A stretch of DNA of 64,000 nt from Nocardioides astragali. GTDB lineage: Bacteria; Actinomycetota; Actinomycetes; Propionibacteriales; Nocardioidaceae. Below are positions 23,395 through 30,549 of this stretch, one piece after another. The stretch lies in the NCBI RefSeq assembly GCF_024436375.1, contig NZ_JAFMZM010000001.1, forward strand, positions 434,001 through 498,000. Direction: 5' to 3'. The stretch's first letter is position 1; the number at the start of each line of letters is the position of its first letter. The position numbers and the translations under genes are program-made. A model generated the notes under the pieces. That model saw nothing but the letters and a program-made list of their open reading frames with translations. It made no database searches and had not been told where the DNA came from.

Positions 23395-23485
23395 TGCATG
23401 AATCCCCGCGTACGCGGGGATTCATGCATTGTCGGGGTGTTGCAAACCCCTCGCGGTGCCAGTTCCCCCGCGTACGCGGGGAAAC
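23395..23485. repeat. Two CRISPR-repeat-like palindromes, 62 bp apart
   Basis: The 16-bp core CCCCGCGTACGCGGGG occurs at 23404-23419 and 23466-23481. The first copy is embedded in a perfect 34-bp palindrome (23395-23428); the second in a 24-bp palindrome with one mismatch pair (23462-23485). The core and the 62-bp period resemble type I-E CRISPR repeats (about 29-bp repeat plus 32-33-bp spacer), but the bases around the cores differ, there is only one interval, and no cas genes are present. They sit between the convergent prs and pepN genes, so they may act as hairpins ending both transcripts. Confidence 0.7.
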
Positions 23486-23504
23486 CAACGACCGCCGACG
23501 ACCC

Positions 23505-25946
23505 CTACAACGCGCGGTCCAGGTCGTCGAGCGCGTCGTTCCACGCCCGCGCCAGGACCGTCGGCGCGTCCCCACCCTCGAGCGCGGCGGCGACCGCGGC
23601 GCGCAGCTCGCGGCGTACGTCGGGGGTGAGGGGCAGGCGCGGGAAGGCGTCGCCGATCACGTCGCCCATCGCCTGGCCCGAGCGGCGGGCGAGGTCGAGG
23701 CCGTCGGTGACGTAGCGGGTGAGGTAGGGGTGGACCAGGTCGGCCTGCTCCCAGCCCCAGAACCCGGCGCCGACGGCGTGGAACTCGTGGCTGCCCAGCT
23801 CGCCGCCCATCAGCCTCGCCCACGCATCGGCCTTCGCCTCCGGAGTGGGTACGGCGGCTCGCGCGCTCAGCTCGGCGAGGTGGCCCGACACCGACTTGTC
23901 CCGCTCGGCCTCGGCGTCGATCCAGGAGGGGTCGCCGAGCTCGGCGAGGCGGTGGACCGCCGCCCACCGGACGCTCTGCTCGACCTCGTCGCTCGCGAGC
24001 TGCGCGACGAGGAAGTCGGTGTCGTCGCTCAGTCGCGACAGCATCAGGGTGGCGCCCGGGGCGAGCGCCGGGTTGCCGGCCTCGACGGCCCCGCGCGCGA
24101 TGTCGGCGACCACTGAGAGGTGGGCGCCGATGTCGCCGGGTTCACCCTGGCTGCGCATGACGGCCGCCGTGGGTGCGCCGAACTTGAACGGACCGGCGAG
24201 CACGCGCGTCACTCCCTCGAAGACGAGGGGGTGCGTCTCCTTGCGCAGGTGACGGTCGGCCAGCGCGACGAGCTCGGCCAGCGAGATCACCTGCGACTCG
24301 CAGAGGTCGAGCGCGGTCCACCACAGCATCGCGCGGGTCAGGTGCGACTCCACCAAGGACAGCCCGGCCGCGATCGCGGCCCACGACTGCTCGTCGGGAC
24401 GGATGACCGCGAAGGTCTCGTCGCCCGAGTTGGGCACGACCACCAGGCCGGCGAACTCCTCCAGCCGGACGGGCTCGGCGCCGAGGTGCACGTCGCGGGA
24501 GTCCACGAGCCGCATCGAGTCGTCGTACGCCGACACGGTGAGGCGGTGCGGCCGCGAGCCCTCGCGGGTGAGGACGGGGACCCCGGAGCCGTCGCGGGTG
24601 ACGCGAAGGGTGTCGAAGCCCGTCGTGCGCAGCCACGCCTCGGCCCAGGAGCGGACGTCGAGGTCGGTCGCGGAGTCGAGCGAGTCGAGGAAGTCGGCGA
24701 GGTCGGCGTTGCCGAAGGCGTGGGAGGTGAGGTGGCGGTTGACTCCGGCCAGGAAGTCCTTCTCGCCGAGCCAGTGCCCCAGCTGCGCGAGTGCGGCGTT
24801 GCCCTTGGCGTAGGTGATCATGTCGAAGTTGGCGAAGGCCGTGTCGACGTCGACGATCTTGTCGGTGACCTCGGCGATCGGGTGCGTGGAGCGCCGCCGG
24901 TCGGCGCGGTAGCCGGTGGGCTTGCGGGTGATGGCGGCCGAGGTCCAGGCGTCGGTGTAGCCCGCCGCGACGCCGGCGATGTCGTAGCCCATGAAGTCGG
25001 CGAACGACTCGTTGAGCCAGGAGTCCTCCCACCACTTCATGGTGACGAGGTCGCCGAACCACATGTGGGCCATCTCGTGCGCGAGGGTCGATGCGCGCCA
25101 CTCGCGCTCGAGCTCGGTCGGGGTCCCCTGCGTGAGGCTCTGGTCGCGGAACACGACGCAACCGGGGAACTCCATCGCGCCCCAGTTGAGGCCGGGTGCA
25201 AAGACCTGCTGGTAGTCGGCGAAGGGGTAGTCCGGCTCGAAGATGGTCGTGAAGTGCTGGAAGCACGCGCTGGTGATCCGCTTCAGCTCGTCGGCGTCCC
25301 GACGCAGCTCACGCTCCTGGGACGCGCGCGCGTGCCAGCCGAAGGGCAGCGTGCCGGCGGGCGCCGGGGCGTACGGCTCGTCCCACGTCACCGACACCCA
25401 GGGGCCGCCCACCACGGTGAAGAGGTACGACGAGAACGGCGGGGTCGTCGCGAAGGACCACGTGTCGCCCTCGCGGCCCGTCAGCGCGCCGTTGGCGAGG
25501 ATGGTCCAGTGCGAGGGCGCCGTCACCGACAGCGAGAAGGTCGACTTGATGTCGGGCTGGTCGAAGCAGGGGATGACCTTCTGGGTGATGTCCATCGACG
25601 TGTGCGCGCAGACGTAGCGCTCGCCGTCGGCGGGGTCGACGGTCACCGTCATCCCGTCGCCGTCGGTGACGTAGGGCATCCGTGCGGCGACCCGCACCTT
25701 GTTGGTCTCGCCGAGGTCGGTGAGCGCGATCCGCCCGTCCTCGTACGCCGCCGGGGAGTCGTCGAGCGTGACGTCCTTGCCGCCGTTGAGCTCAAGGAAC
25801 GTCGAGGCCCCCGGCCGGGTGCACCGGAAGGAGATCGTCGCCTCGACGCCGAAGTCCTCGGTGGAGGTCAGGTCGAGGTGGAGCTCGGTGTGGACGTCGG
25901 TCAGCAGGAGGGCGCGCTCGCGCGCCTCGGGAAGCAACAGGGGCAC
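23505..25946 (-). CDS. pepN: Aminopeptidase N (M1 family)
   Basis: Cytosolic zinc aminopeptidase of the M1 family; 813 residues, slightly shorter than many actinobacterial PepN (~850). Zinc site HEMAH at 290-294 with the third ligand Glu313 (SWLNESFADFMGY). The exopeptidase motif, normally GAMEN, reads GAMEF here (256-260, followed by PGCVVFRDQ), so the Asn that helps bind the substrate N-terminus is replaced. N-terminal beta domain, thermolysin-like domain and the C-terminal helical ERAP1-like domain (about 500-813) are all present. Starts at GTG 25946, with TAGGGT 6 nt upstream. Convergent with prs. Confidence 0.95.
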   Translation of the reverse strand: MPLLLPEARERALLLTDVHTELHLDLTSTEDFGVEATISFRCTRPGASTFLELNGGKDVTLDDSPAAYEDGRIALTDLGETNKVRVAARMPYVTDGDGMTVTVDPADGERYVCAHTSMDITQKVIPCFDQPDIKSTFSLSVTAPSHWTILANGALTGREGDTWSFATTPPFSSYLFTVVGGPWVSVTWDEPYAPAPAGTLPFGWHARASQERELRRDADELKRITSACFQHFTTIFEPDYPFADYQQVFAPGLNWGAMEFPGCVVFRDQSLTQGTPTELEREWRASTLAHEMAHMWFGDLVTMKWWEDSWLNESFADFMGYDIAGVAAGYTDAWTSAAITRKPTGYRADRRRSTHPIAEVTDKIVDVDTAFANFDMITYAKGNAALAQLGHWLGEKDFLAGVNRHLTSHAFGNADLADFLDSLDSATDLDVRSWAEAWLRTTGFDTLRVTRDGSGVPVLTREGSRPHRLTVSAYDDSMRLVDSRDVHLGAEPVRLEEFAGLVVVPNSGDETFAVIRPDEQSWAAIAAGLSLVESHLTRAMLWWTALDLCESQVISLAELVALADRHLRKETHPLVFEGVTRVLAGPFKFGAPTAAVMRSQGEPGDIGAHLSVVADIARGAVEAGNPALAPGATLMLSRLSDDTDFLVAQLASDEVEQSVRWAAVHRLAELGDPSWIDAEAERDKSVSGHLAELSARAAVPTPEAKADAWARLMGGELGSHEFHAVGAGFWGWEQADLVHPYLTRYVTDGLDLARRSGQAMGDVIGDAFPRLPLTPDVRRELRAAVAAALEGGDAPTVLARAWNDALDDLDRAL

Positions 25947-25952
25947 CGGGCC

Positions 25953-25958
25953 ACCCTA
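25953..25958 (-). promoter_or_regulatory. -10 element TAGGGT of pepN
   Basis: TAGGGT on the minus strand, 6 nt, then GTG 25946. Leaderless pattern. Confidence 0.5.
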
Positions 25959-26011
25959 GTGACCGGCCTCCAGCACGGCCTGCGGATTCGACCCGGCGCG
26001 GGGACCGGGTC

Positions 26012-26017
26012 TAGAGT
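26012..26017 (+). promoter_or_regulatory. Possible -10 element TAGAGT of rplY
   Basis: TAGAGT is the best -10 hexamer in the 254-bp gap upstream of rplY and would give a leader of roughly 180 nt. No convincing -35 element is seen. Confidence 0.3.
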
Positions 26018-26200
26018 TCACGGGTTGCCTCGGCGAGGGAGCCCGACGAACGACTGGGACTCCGTGATCGACTGGGCCGGACCGCACTCACTGCGCCGCG
26101 CTCACGATCCGGAGCGCGGCGTTCGTCGTCTCCGGAGCGCCGGGCCCACCGACCAGGGCTGCCAGGCCCGACCCGAGACCCCGACCTGATGGAGAACGCC

Positions 26201-26896
26201 ATGTCTGCCCCCGAGAAGATCGCCGCCGAGCCGCGCACCGAGTTCGGCAAGGGTGCCGCGCGCCGCATCCGCCGCGAGAACAAGATCCCCGCCGTCATCT
26301 ACGGTCACGGCAACGAGACGGTCCACGTGATCCTGCCCGGCCACCAGACGATGATGGCCCTCAAGCACGGTGGCGCCAACGCCCTCCTCGCGCTCGAGAT
26401 CGACGGCTCCGAGCAGCTCGCCCTGACCAAGGACGTGCAGGTCGACCCGATCCGCCGCGTCATCGAGCACCTCGACTTCGTGGCCGTGCGACGCGGCGAG
26501 AAGGTCACCGTCGACGTCCCGATCCACGTCATCGGCGACGCCGCCCCCGAGACCCTGGTCGTCACCGAGAACACCGTCATCTCGGTCGAGGCCGAGGCCA
26601 CCCACATCCCCGAGTTCTTCGAGGTGTCGGTCGAGGGCGCCCCGATCGGCACCCAGATCCACGCCAAGGACCTCGACCTCCCCTCGGGCACCACGCTGCT
26701 CGCCGACGAGGAGCTGCTCATCGTCAACGTGACGCAGCAGATCTCCGCCGAGGCCCTCGAGGCCGAGCTGGAGGAGGCCGAGGCCGAGGCCGGCATCGAG
26801 CACGACGCTCCCGAGGCCGAGACCGCCGAGGCCCAGGACGAGGCTGCCGGCGAGGACGCCGCCGCGGAGTCCGGTCAGGGCACCGACTCCGAGTGA
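26201..26896 (+). CDS. rplY: 50S ribosomal protein L25 / general stress protein Ctc
   Basis: Binds 5S rRNA in the large ribosomal subunit. 231 residues, the long TL5/Ctc form with two domains: the 5S-binding N-domain (RTEFGKGAARRIRRENKIPA and VIYGHGNETVHV) and a beta C-domain ending near VNVTQQISAE. The last 40 residues are very acidic (Glu/Asp/Ala), common in actinobacteria. ATG 26201 is preferred because GGAG at 26191-26194 is 6 nt upstream; ATG 26189 has no binding site. Lies in the usual prs - rplY - pth order, here split by pepN and a palindromic repeat. Confidence 0.95.
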   Translation: MSAPEKIAAEPRTEFGKGAARRIRRENKIPAVIYGHGNETVHVILPGHQTMMALKHGGANALLALEIDGSEQLALTKDVQVDPIRRVIEHLDFVAVRRGEKVTVDVPIHVIGDAAPETLVVTENTVISVEAEATHIPEFFEVSVEGAPIGTQIHAKDLDLPSGTTLLADEELLIVNVTQQISAEALEAELEEAEAEAGIEHDAPEAETAEAQDEAAGEDAAAESGQGTDSE

Positions 26897-26917
26897 GCCA
26901 CGACGTCCCGCGGTGAT

Positions 26918-27005
26918 GCTTCACCATGGGATGTCGCTCGATGGGCACTTGCCACGGTGAACTCACCGTGGCAAGTGCCCATTCGTCTGCATACCGTGAT
27001 GAAGC
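26918..27005. repeat. 88-bp palindromic repeat, copy B
   Basis: Same family as 6562-6649. Here the inner stem is a perfect inverted repeat of about 19 bp (26941-26960 with 26964-26982), and the ends pair as GCTTCA with TGAAGC. It fills most of the gap between rplY and pth, which read in the same direction, so a transcript through both would carry a very stable hairpin. Confidence 0.88.
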
Positions 27006-27040
27006 GACGCCGGAGCCGGAGCGGCTGGGAGGATGAGCCC

Positions 27041-27631
27041 ATGAGTGGGGAGCAAGACGGGGTGTGGCTGGTGGTCGGCCTGGGCAACCCCGGGCCGGCC
27101 TACGCCGGGCACCGCCACAACATCGGCTACCTCGTCGCCGACGAGCTGGCCTCCCGGATGGGCAGCGCGTTCCGCTCCCACAAGTCCGGGCGCGCCGACG
27201 TCGTGGAGGGACGCCTCGCGATGGGCGGGCCCCGCGTCGTGCTCGCCCGCGGCCGCGGCTACATGAACGAGTCGGGCGGGCCCGTCAAGGCGCTTGCCAC
27301 CTTCTACAAGGTCGACCCGGGCCACGTGATCGCCATCCATGACGAGCTCGACATCCCCTTCGGCACCCTGCGGATCAAGCTCGGCGGCGGCGACAACGGC
27401 CACAACGGCCTCAAGTCGATGCGGTCCTCCCTGGCCACCGGCGACTTCTACCGCGTCCGGGCCGGCATCGGTCGCCCGCCCGGACGCCAGGACGTCGCCG
27501 ACTTCGTCCTGTCGAACTACTCCACGGTCGAGCGCAAGGAGCTTCCGTTCCAGGTCTCCGACGCCGCCGACGCGGTCGAGTCGCTGATCACCGACGGGCT
27601 CGAGAAGACCCAGCAGCGCTTCAACAGCTGA
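27041..27631 (+). CDS. pth: Peptidyl-tRNA hydrolase
   Basis: Releases tRNA from stalled peptidyl-tRNA. 196 residues. Motifs: [17 protein letters not shown] with the catalytic His26 (RHNIGY), the Asn of GYMNESGG, the [10 protein letters not shown] segment and the [11 protein letters not shown] loop. Start ATG 27041 follows GGGAGGA at 8 nt. Last of the glmU-prs-rplY-pth housekeeping block; the exopolysaccharide locus begins after a 315-bp gap. Confidence 0.97.
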   Translation: MSGEQDGVWLVVGLGNPGPAYAGHRHNIGYLVADELASRMGSAFRSHKSGRADVVEGRLAMGGPRVVLARGRGYMNESGGPVKALATFYKVDPGHVIAIHDELDIPFGTLRIKLGGGDNGHNGLKSMRSSLATGDFYRVRAGIGRPPGRQDVADFVLSNYSTVERKELPFQVSDAADAVESLITDGLEKTQQRFNS

Positions 27632-27946
27632 CCGGGCCGGCCGGTCACCAATAGTGGTGAACCGTCTTGCCGGCTGCCACATCGCCGGTTTGGCCGTGGC
27701 CAACATGGAGGTGTGCCGCCCGGGCCCGGGCGGCACACCAATGTCACCGGTTGTGCGCGTGCGGACCCACGCGACAGCGACCTCCGGCACCCTCGGCGAC
27801 GCGGTTCAGGCGACTGCCCCGGAGCGAACGCCCACCGGGACTCCCCAATACGGATGATGTCGGGCGCTCGCCCACGCCAGCCAGGGACCCCGGCGAAAAA
27901 CTCTCCTTGTCTGTCGGCTTCGGACGCCGACTGGTGGGGAGGGGAC
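27632..27946. other. Intergenic region before the exopolysaccharide locus
   Basis: No gene. It holds a 30-bp perfect palindrome at 27710-27739, a 14-bp inverted repeat TTGGCC-GT-GGCCAA just upstream, and an imperfect hairpin near 27645-27665. Any promoter of the first polysaccharide gene should lie here; I see no clear -10/-35 pair, only a strong GGGGAGGGG ribosome binding site directly before ATG 27947. Confidence 0.6.
27710..27739. repeat. 30-bp perfect GC-rich palindrome
   Basis: GGTGTGCCGCCCGGG at 27710-27724 is followed directly by its exact reverse complement to 27739, with no loop. Flanks ACAT and ATGT extend the symmetry loosely. It could be the end of the pth transcript or a binding site controlling the polysaccharide operon; no T tract follows. 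Confidence 0.8.
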
Positions 27947-29263
27947 ATGAAGGTCGCGGTCTTCGGGCTGGGGTATGTCGGAACGGTGACCTCGGCGGGC
28001 CTCGCGTCCCAGGGCCACGCGGTCGTGGGGGTCGATGTCGATCCACACAAGGTGAGCTCGATCCGGGCGGGAAGCTCACCGGTGGTCGAGCCGGGGCTCG
28101 AGAAGCTCGTCGCAGACGGCGCGGCGTCAGGTGCCCTCACCGCCACCGACGACGCCCGCGTCGCGATGGAGCACGCCGACGTGTCCCTCGTCTGCGTCGG
28201 CACACCGTCCGGACCGCACGGTGAGACGGACCTCAGCTACGTCAGTCGCGCTGTGGAGGACATCAGGGACGCCATGGAGACGGCGTCCGTGCCGCCTTTC
28301 GGCCATCACTCGGTCGTGATCCGGAGCACGGTGCCACCAGGGACCGGCGCGCAGATCGTGGCGCCGGTCTTCGCGGAGCCCCCCCACGGGTGGCAGGTCG
28401 GCACGGCGATGTGCCCCGAGTTCCTCAGGGAGGGATGCGGCGTCGCCGACTTCTACGACCCGCCCTTCCTCGTGGCTGGGACCTCCGACGTGCGGACGGT
28501 GGAGGCGCTGGGTGAGCTGTTCGCTTTCCTCGACGGGGACGTCCTGCACTGCGATGTGCCGACCGCAGAGGCGCTCAAGTACGCCTGCAACGCCTTCCAC
28601 GCCACGAAGATCTCGTTCACCAACGAGATCGCACGCGTCTTCCGGGACTTCGGCGTCGACTCCCGTGAGGTGATGCGGATCTTCTGCCGTGACGAGAAGC
28701 TCAACCTGGCGCCTGCCTACCTGCGTCCCGGCTTCGCGTTCGGCGGGTCGTGCCTGCCGAAGGACCTGCGCGCCCTGCAGCACATGGCCAGGACGATCGG
28801 AGCCGACGTCCCGCTGCTGTCGGGTGCAAGGCAGGCCAACGACCTGGTGATCCGTGATGTGGTGGACCGGGTGCTTGCCACGGGGCTGCGCGACGTCGCC
28901 ATCCTGGGCCTGAGCTTCAAGGCAGACACCGACGACCTGCGAGAGAGCCCCAACGTCGAGCTCGCCGAACGGCTGATCGGGAAGGGCCTCGACGTGCGGA
29001 TCTACGACCCGATCGTCAACCCCGACCGGCTCGTCGGCGCCAACCGACGCGAGGTCGAGGCGCGCCTCCCGCACCTCAGCCGCCTGCTGACCTGTTCGCC
29101 CGAGGACGCCTTGGTGGGAGTGGACGTCGTGCTCGTCTCGTCGGCCGAGCCTGCGGTGGTGCGCGCACTCGGCTCAGTCCAGCCGCACCTGGTCATCGAC
29201 CTCGACGGACGCCTCGGACCGGGCGTCGAGAGCCTCTCCGGATATCAAGGAGTCGGATGGTGA
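27947..29263 (+). CDS. Nucleotide-sugar dehydrogenase, AlgD-like (GDP-mannose/UDP-glucose 6-DH)
   Basis: Oxidises C6 of a nucleotide sugar twice, with NAD, to a uronic acid. 438 residues. N-terminal Rossmann motif GLGYVG (7-12); catalytic Cys269 in FAFGGSCLPKD, the same neighbourhood as Cys268 of Pseudomonas AlgD; PEFLREG segment and the C-terminal Rossmann-like stretch LGLSFKADTDDLRESP. The wording CPEFLREG and GGSCLPKDLRAL is closer to AlgD (GDP-mannose) than to UDP-glucose enzymes, but substrate cannot be settled by eye. First gene of the locus; provides the uronate. The next gene overlaps by 7 bp. Confidence 0.92.
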   Translation: MKVAVFGLGYVGTVTSAGLASQGHAVVGVDVDPHKVSSIRAGSSPVVEPGLEKLVADGAASGALTATDDARVAMEHADVSLVCVGTPSGPHGETDLSYVSRAVEDIRDAMETASVPPFGHHSVVIRSTVPPGTGAQIVAPVFAEPPHGWQVGTAMCPEFLREGCGVADFYDPPFLVAGTSDVRTVEALGELFAFLDGDVLHCDVPTAEALKYACNAFHATKISFTNEIARVFRDFGVDSREVMRIFCRDEKLNLAPAYLRPGFAFGGSCLPKDLRALQHMARTIGADVPLLSGARQANDLVIRDVVDRVLATGLRDVAILGLSFKADTDDLRESPNVELAERLIGKGLDVRIYDPIVNPDRLVGANRREVEARLPHLSRLLTCSPEDALVGVDVVLVSSAEPAVVRALGSVQPHLVIDLDGRLGPGVESLSGYQGVGW

Positions 29264-30546
29264 CCAGCCGCGCGGCACCGCGGCCGGCTGCGTCCGGGCC
29301 GCGGGTCCTCATCATCATCCAGAACCTGCACGTGCCCTTCGACCGCCGCGTGTGGCTGGAGTGCCAGACGCTCGTCGCCGCCGGCTACGACGTCACGGTC
29401 ATCTGCCCTCGTGGCCCGGACTCCAAGCCCTACGAGGTCATCGAGCAGGTGGCCGTGCACACCTATCCTCCCTACGCCCCGGGCGGCCGTGCCGCCGGCT
29501 TCGTCATCGAGTACGCCTACTCGTTCCTGGCGACTGCCCGACTCGCCGTCAAGGCGCGGCGTCGCGGTGCCTTCGACGTGGTGCAGGCATGCAACCCGCC
29601 GGACATCTTCTGGCCTCTGGCGGGTTGGTTGCGCCGGCGCGACGGGTCGCGCTTCGTCTTCGACCACCACGACCTCTGCCCTGAGCTCTTCGACTCGCGC
29701 TTCCCGGGCGGCTCCCGAATCGCCCGACGCGGCCTGCTCCTCCTGGAGCGCGCCACCTTCCGGACGGCCGACCGCGTCACGTCGACCAACGAGTCCTATG
29801 CACGGGTCGCGATGGAGCGAGGTGGGCTTTCCCCCGACCAGGTGACCGTGGTGCGGACCGGTCCGGACGCCGAACGACTGCGACGCGGTCCCGTCGATCC
29901 CGAGTGGCGGCGCGGGCGTCAGCATCTGGTGGCCTACCTGGGAGTGATGGGCCCGCAGGACGGTGTGGACATCGCTCTGGCGGCCGCCGAGACCATCGTC
30001 CACAGGATGGGCCGCAGGGACATCGCCTTCACGTTCATGGGAGGCGGGGACTGCCACGCGGACCTGGTCGCCGAGCGGGAGCGTCTCGGGCTGGAGGACT
30101 TCGTCGAGCTGCCGGGCCGGGTGCCCGACGCCACTGTCGCCGGCGTGCTGTCCGCTGCCACTGTCGGCCTCTGCCCGGACCCCAAGAACCCGCTCAACGA
30201 CGTCTCCACGATGAACAAGACGATGGAGTACATGGCGTTCGGCCTGCCGGTCGTCGCCTTCGACCTTGCCGAGACGCGGGTCTCTGCACAGGACGCAGCG
30301 GTCTACGTGCTGTCGGGCCGGGTCGAGGACTACGCCCGGGCGATCGTCGACCTCGTCGACCGTCCGGAGGTGTGCGCCGAGATGGGTCGAGTCGGTCGCG
30401 ATCGCGTGGAGCGGGTCCTGTCATGGTCGCACCAGCGCCAGGCGTACCTGGACGTCTACGACGGACTTCTCGGGCGTGCGCACAGGGCGCTCCTCCCGGA
30501 ACCCGCCGGGGCCGGCACGAGCCCGCCCCTCGCCGGGGAGGGCTGA
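29257..30546 (+). CDS. Family 4 glycosyltransferase
   Basis: 429 residues, GT-B fold. N-domain starts with VLIIIQNLHVPFDRRVWLE, typical of the WcaI/WbuB-like GT4 group; the C-domain carries GGGDCHADLVAERERLGL and the donor-site region KNPLNDVSTMNKTMEYMAFG, where the usual E-x7-E is replaced by an N-D...K-x-MEYMA pattern, as in that subgroup. Cytosolic, acting on the lipid-linked repeat unit. ATG 29257 and GTG 29260 are both possible; AAGGAG at 29247-29252 fits the latter better. Overlaps the dehydrogenase gene and is 3 bp ahead of asnB. Confidence 0.9.
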   Translation: MVTSRAAPRPAASGPRVLIIIQNLHVPFDRRVWLECQTLVAAGYDVTVICPRGPDSKPYEVIEQVAVHTYPPYAPGGRAAGFVIEYAYSFLATARLAVKARRRGAFDVVQACNPPDIFWPLAGWLRRRDGSRFVFDHHDLCPELFDSRFPGGSRIARRGLLLLERATFRTADRVTSTNESYARVAMERGGLSPDQVTVVRTGPDAERLRRGPVDPEWRRGRQHLVAYLGVMGPQDGVDIALAAAETIVHRMGRRDIAFTFMGGGDCHADLVAERERLGLEDFVELPGRVPDATVAGVLSAATVGLCPDPKNPLNDVSTMNKTMEYMAFGLPVVAFDLAETRVSAQDAAVYVLSGRVEDYARAIVDLVDRPEVCAEMGRVGRDRVERVLSWSHQRQAYLDVYDGLLGRAHRALLPEPAGAGTSPPLAGEG

Positions 30547-30549
30547 GCA

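Noticed and set aside
23395..23485. A functional CRISPR array
   Set aside because: Only two cores with different flanks, one interval and no cas genes; recorded as repeats instead.
23398..23715. Short protein beginning MNPRVRGDS with SPAYAGK
   Set aside because: This is translated palindromic repeat plus antisense pepN, a well-known false gene pattern.
27710..27739. Rho-independent terminator of pth
   Set aside because: Strong hairpin but no T tract behind it and no loop; role left open.
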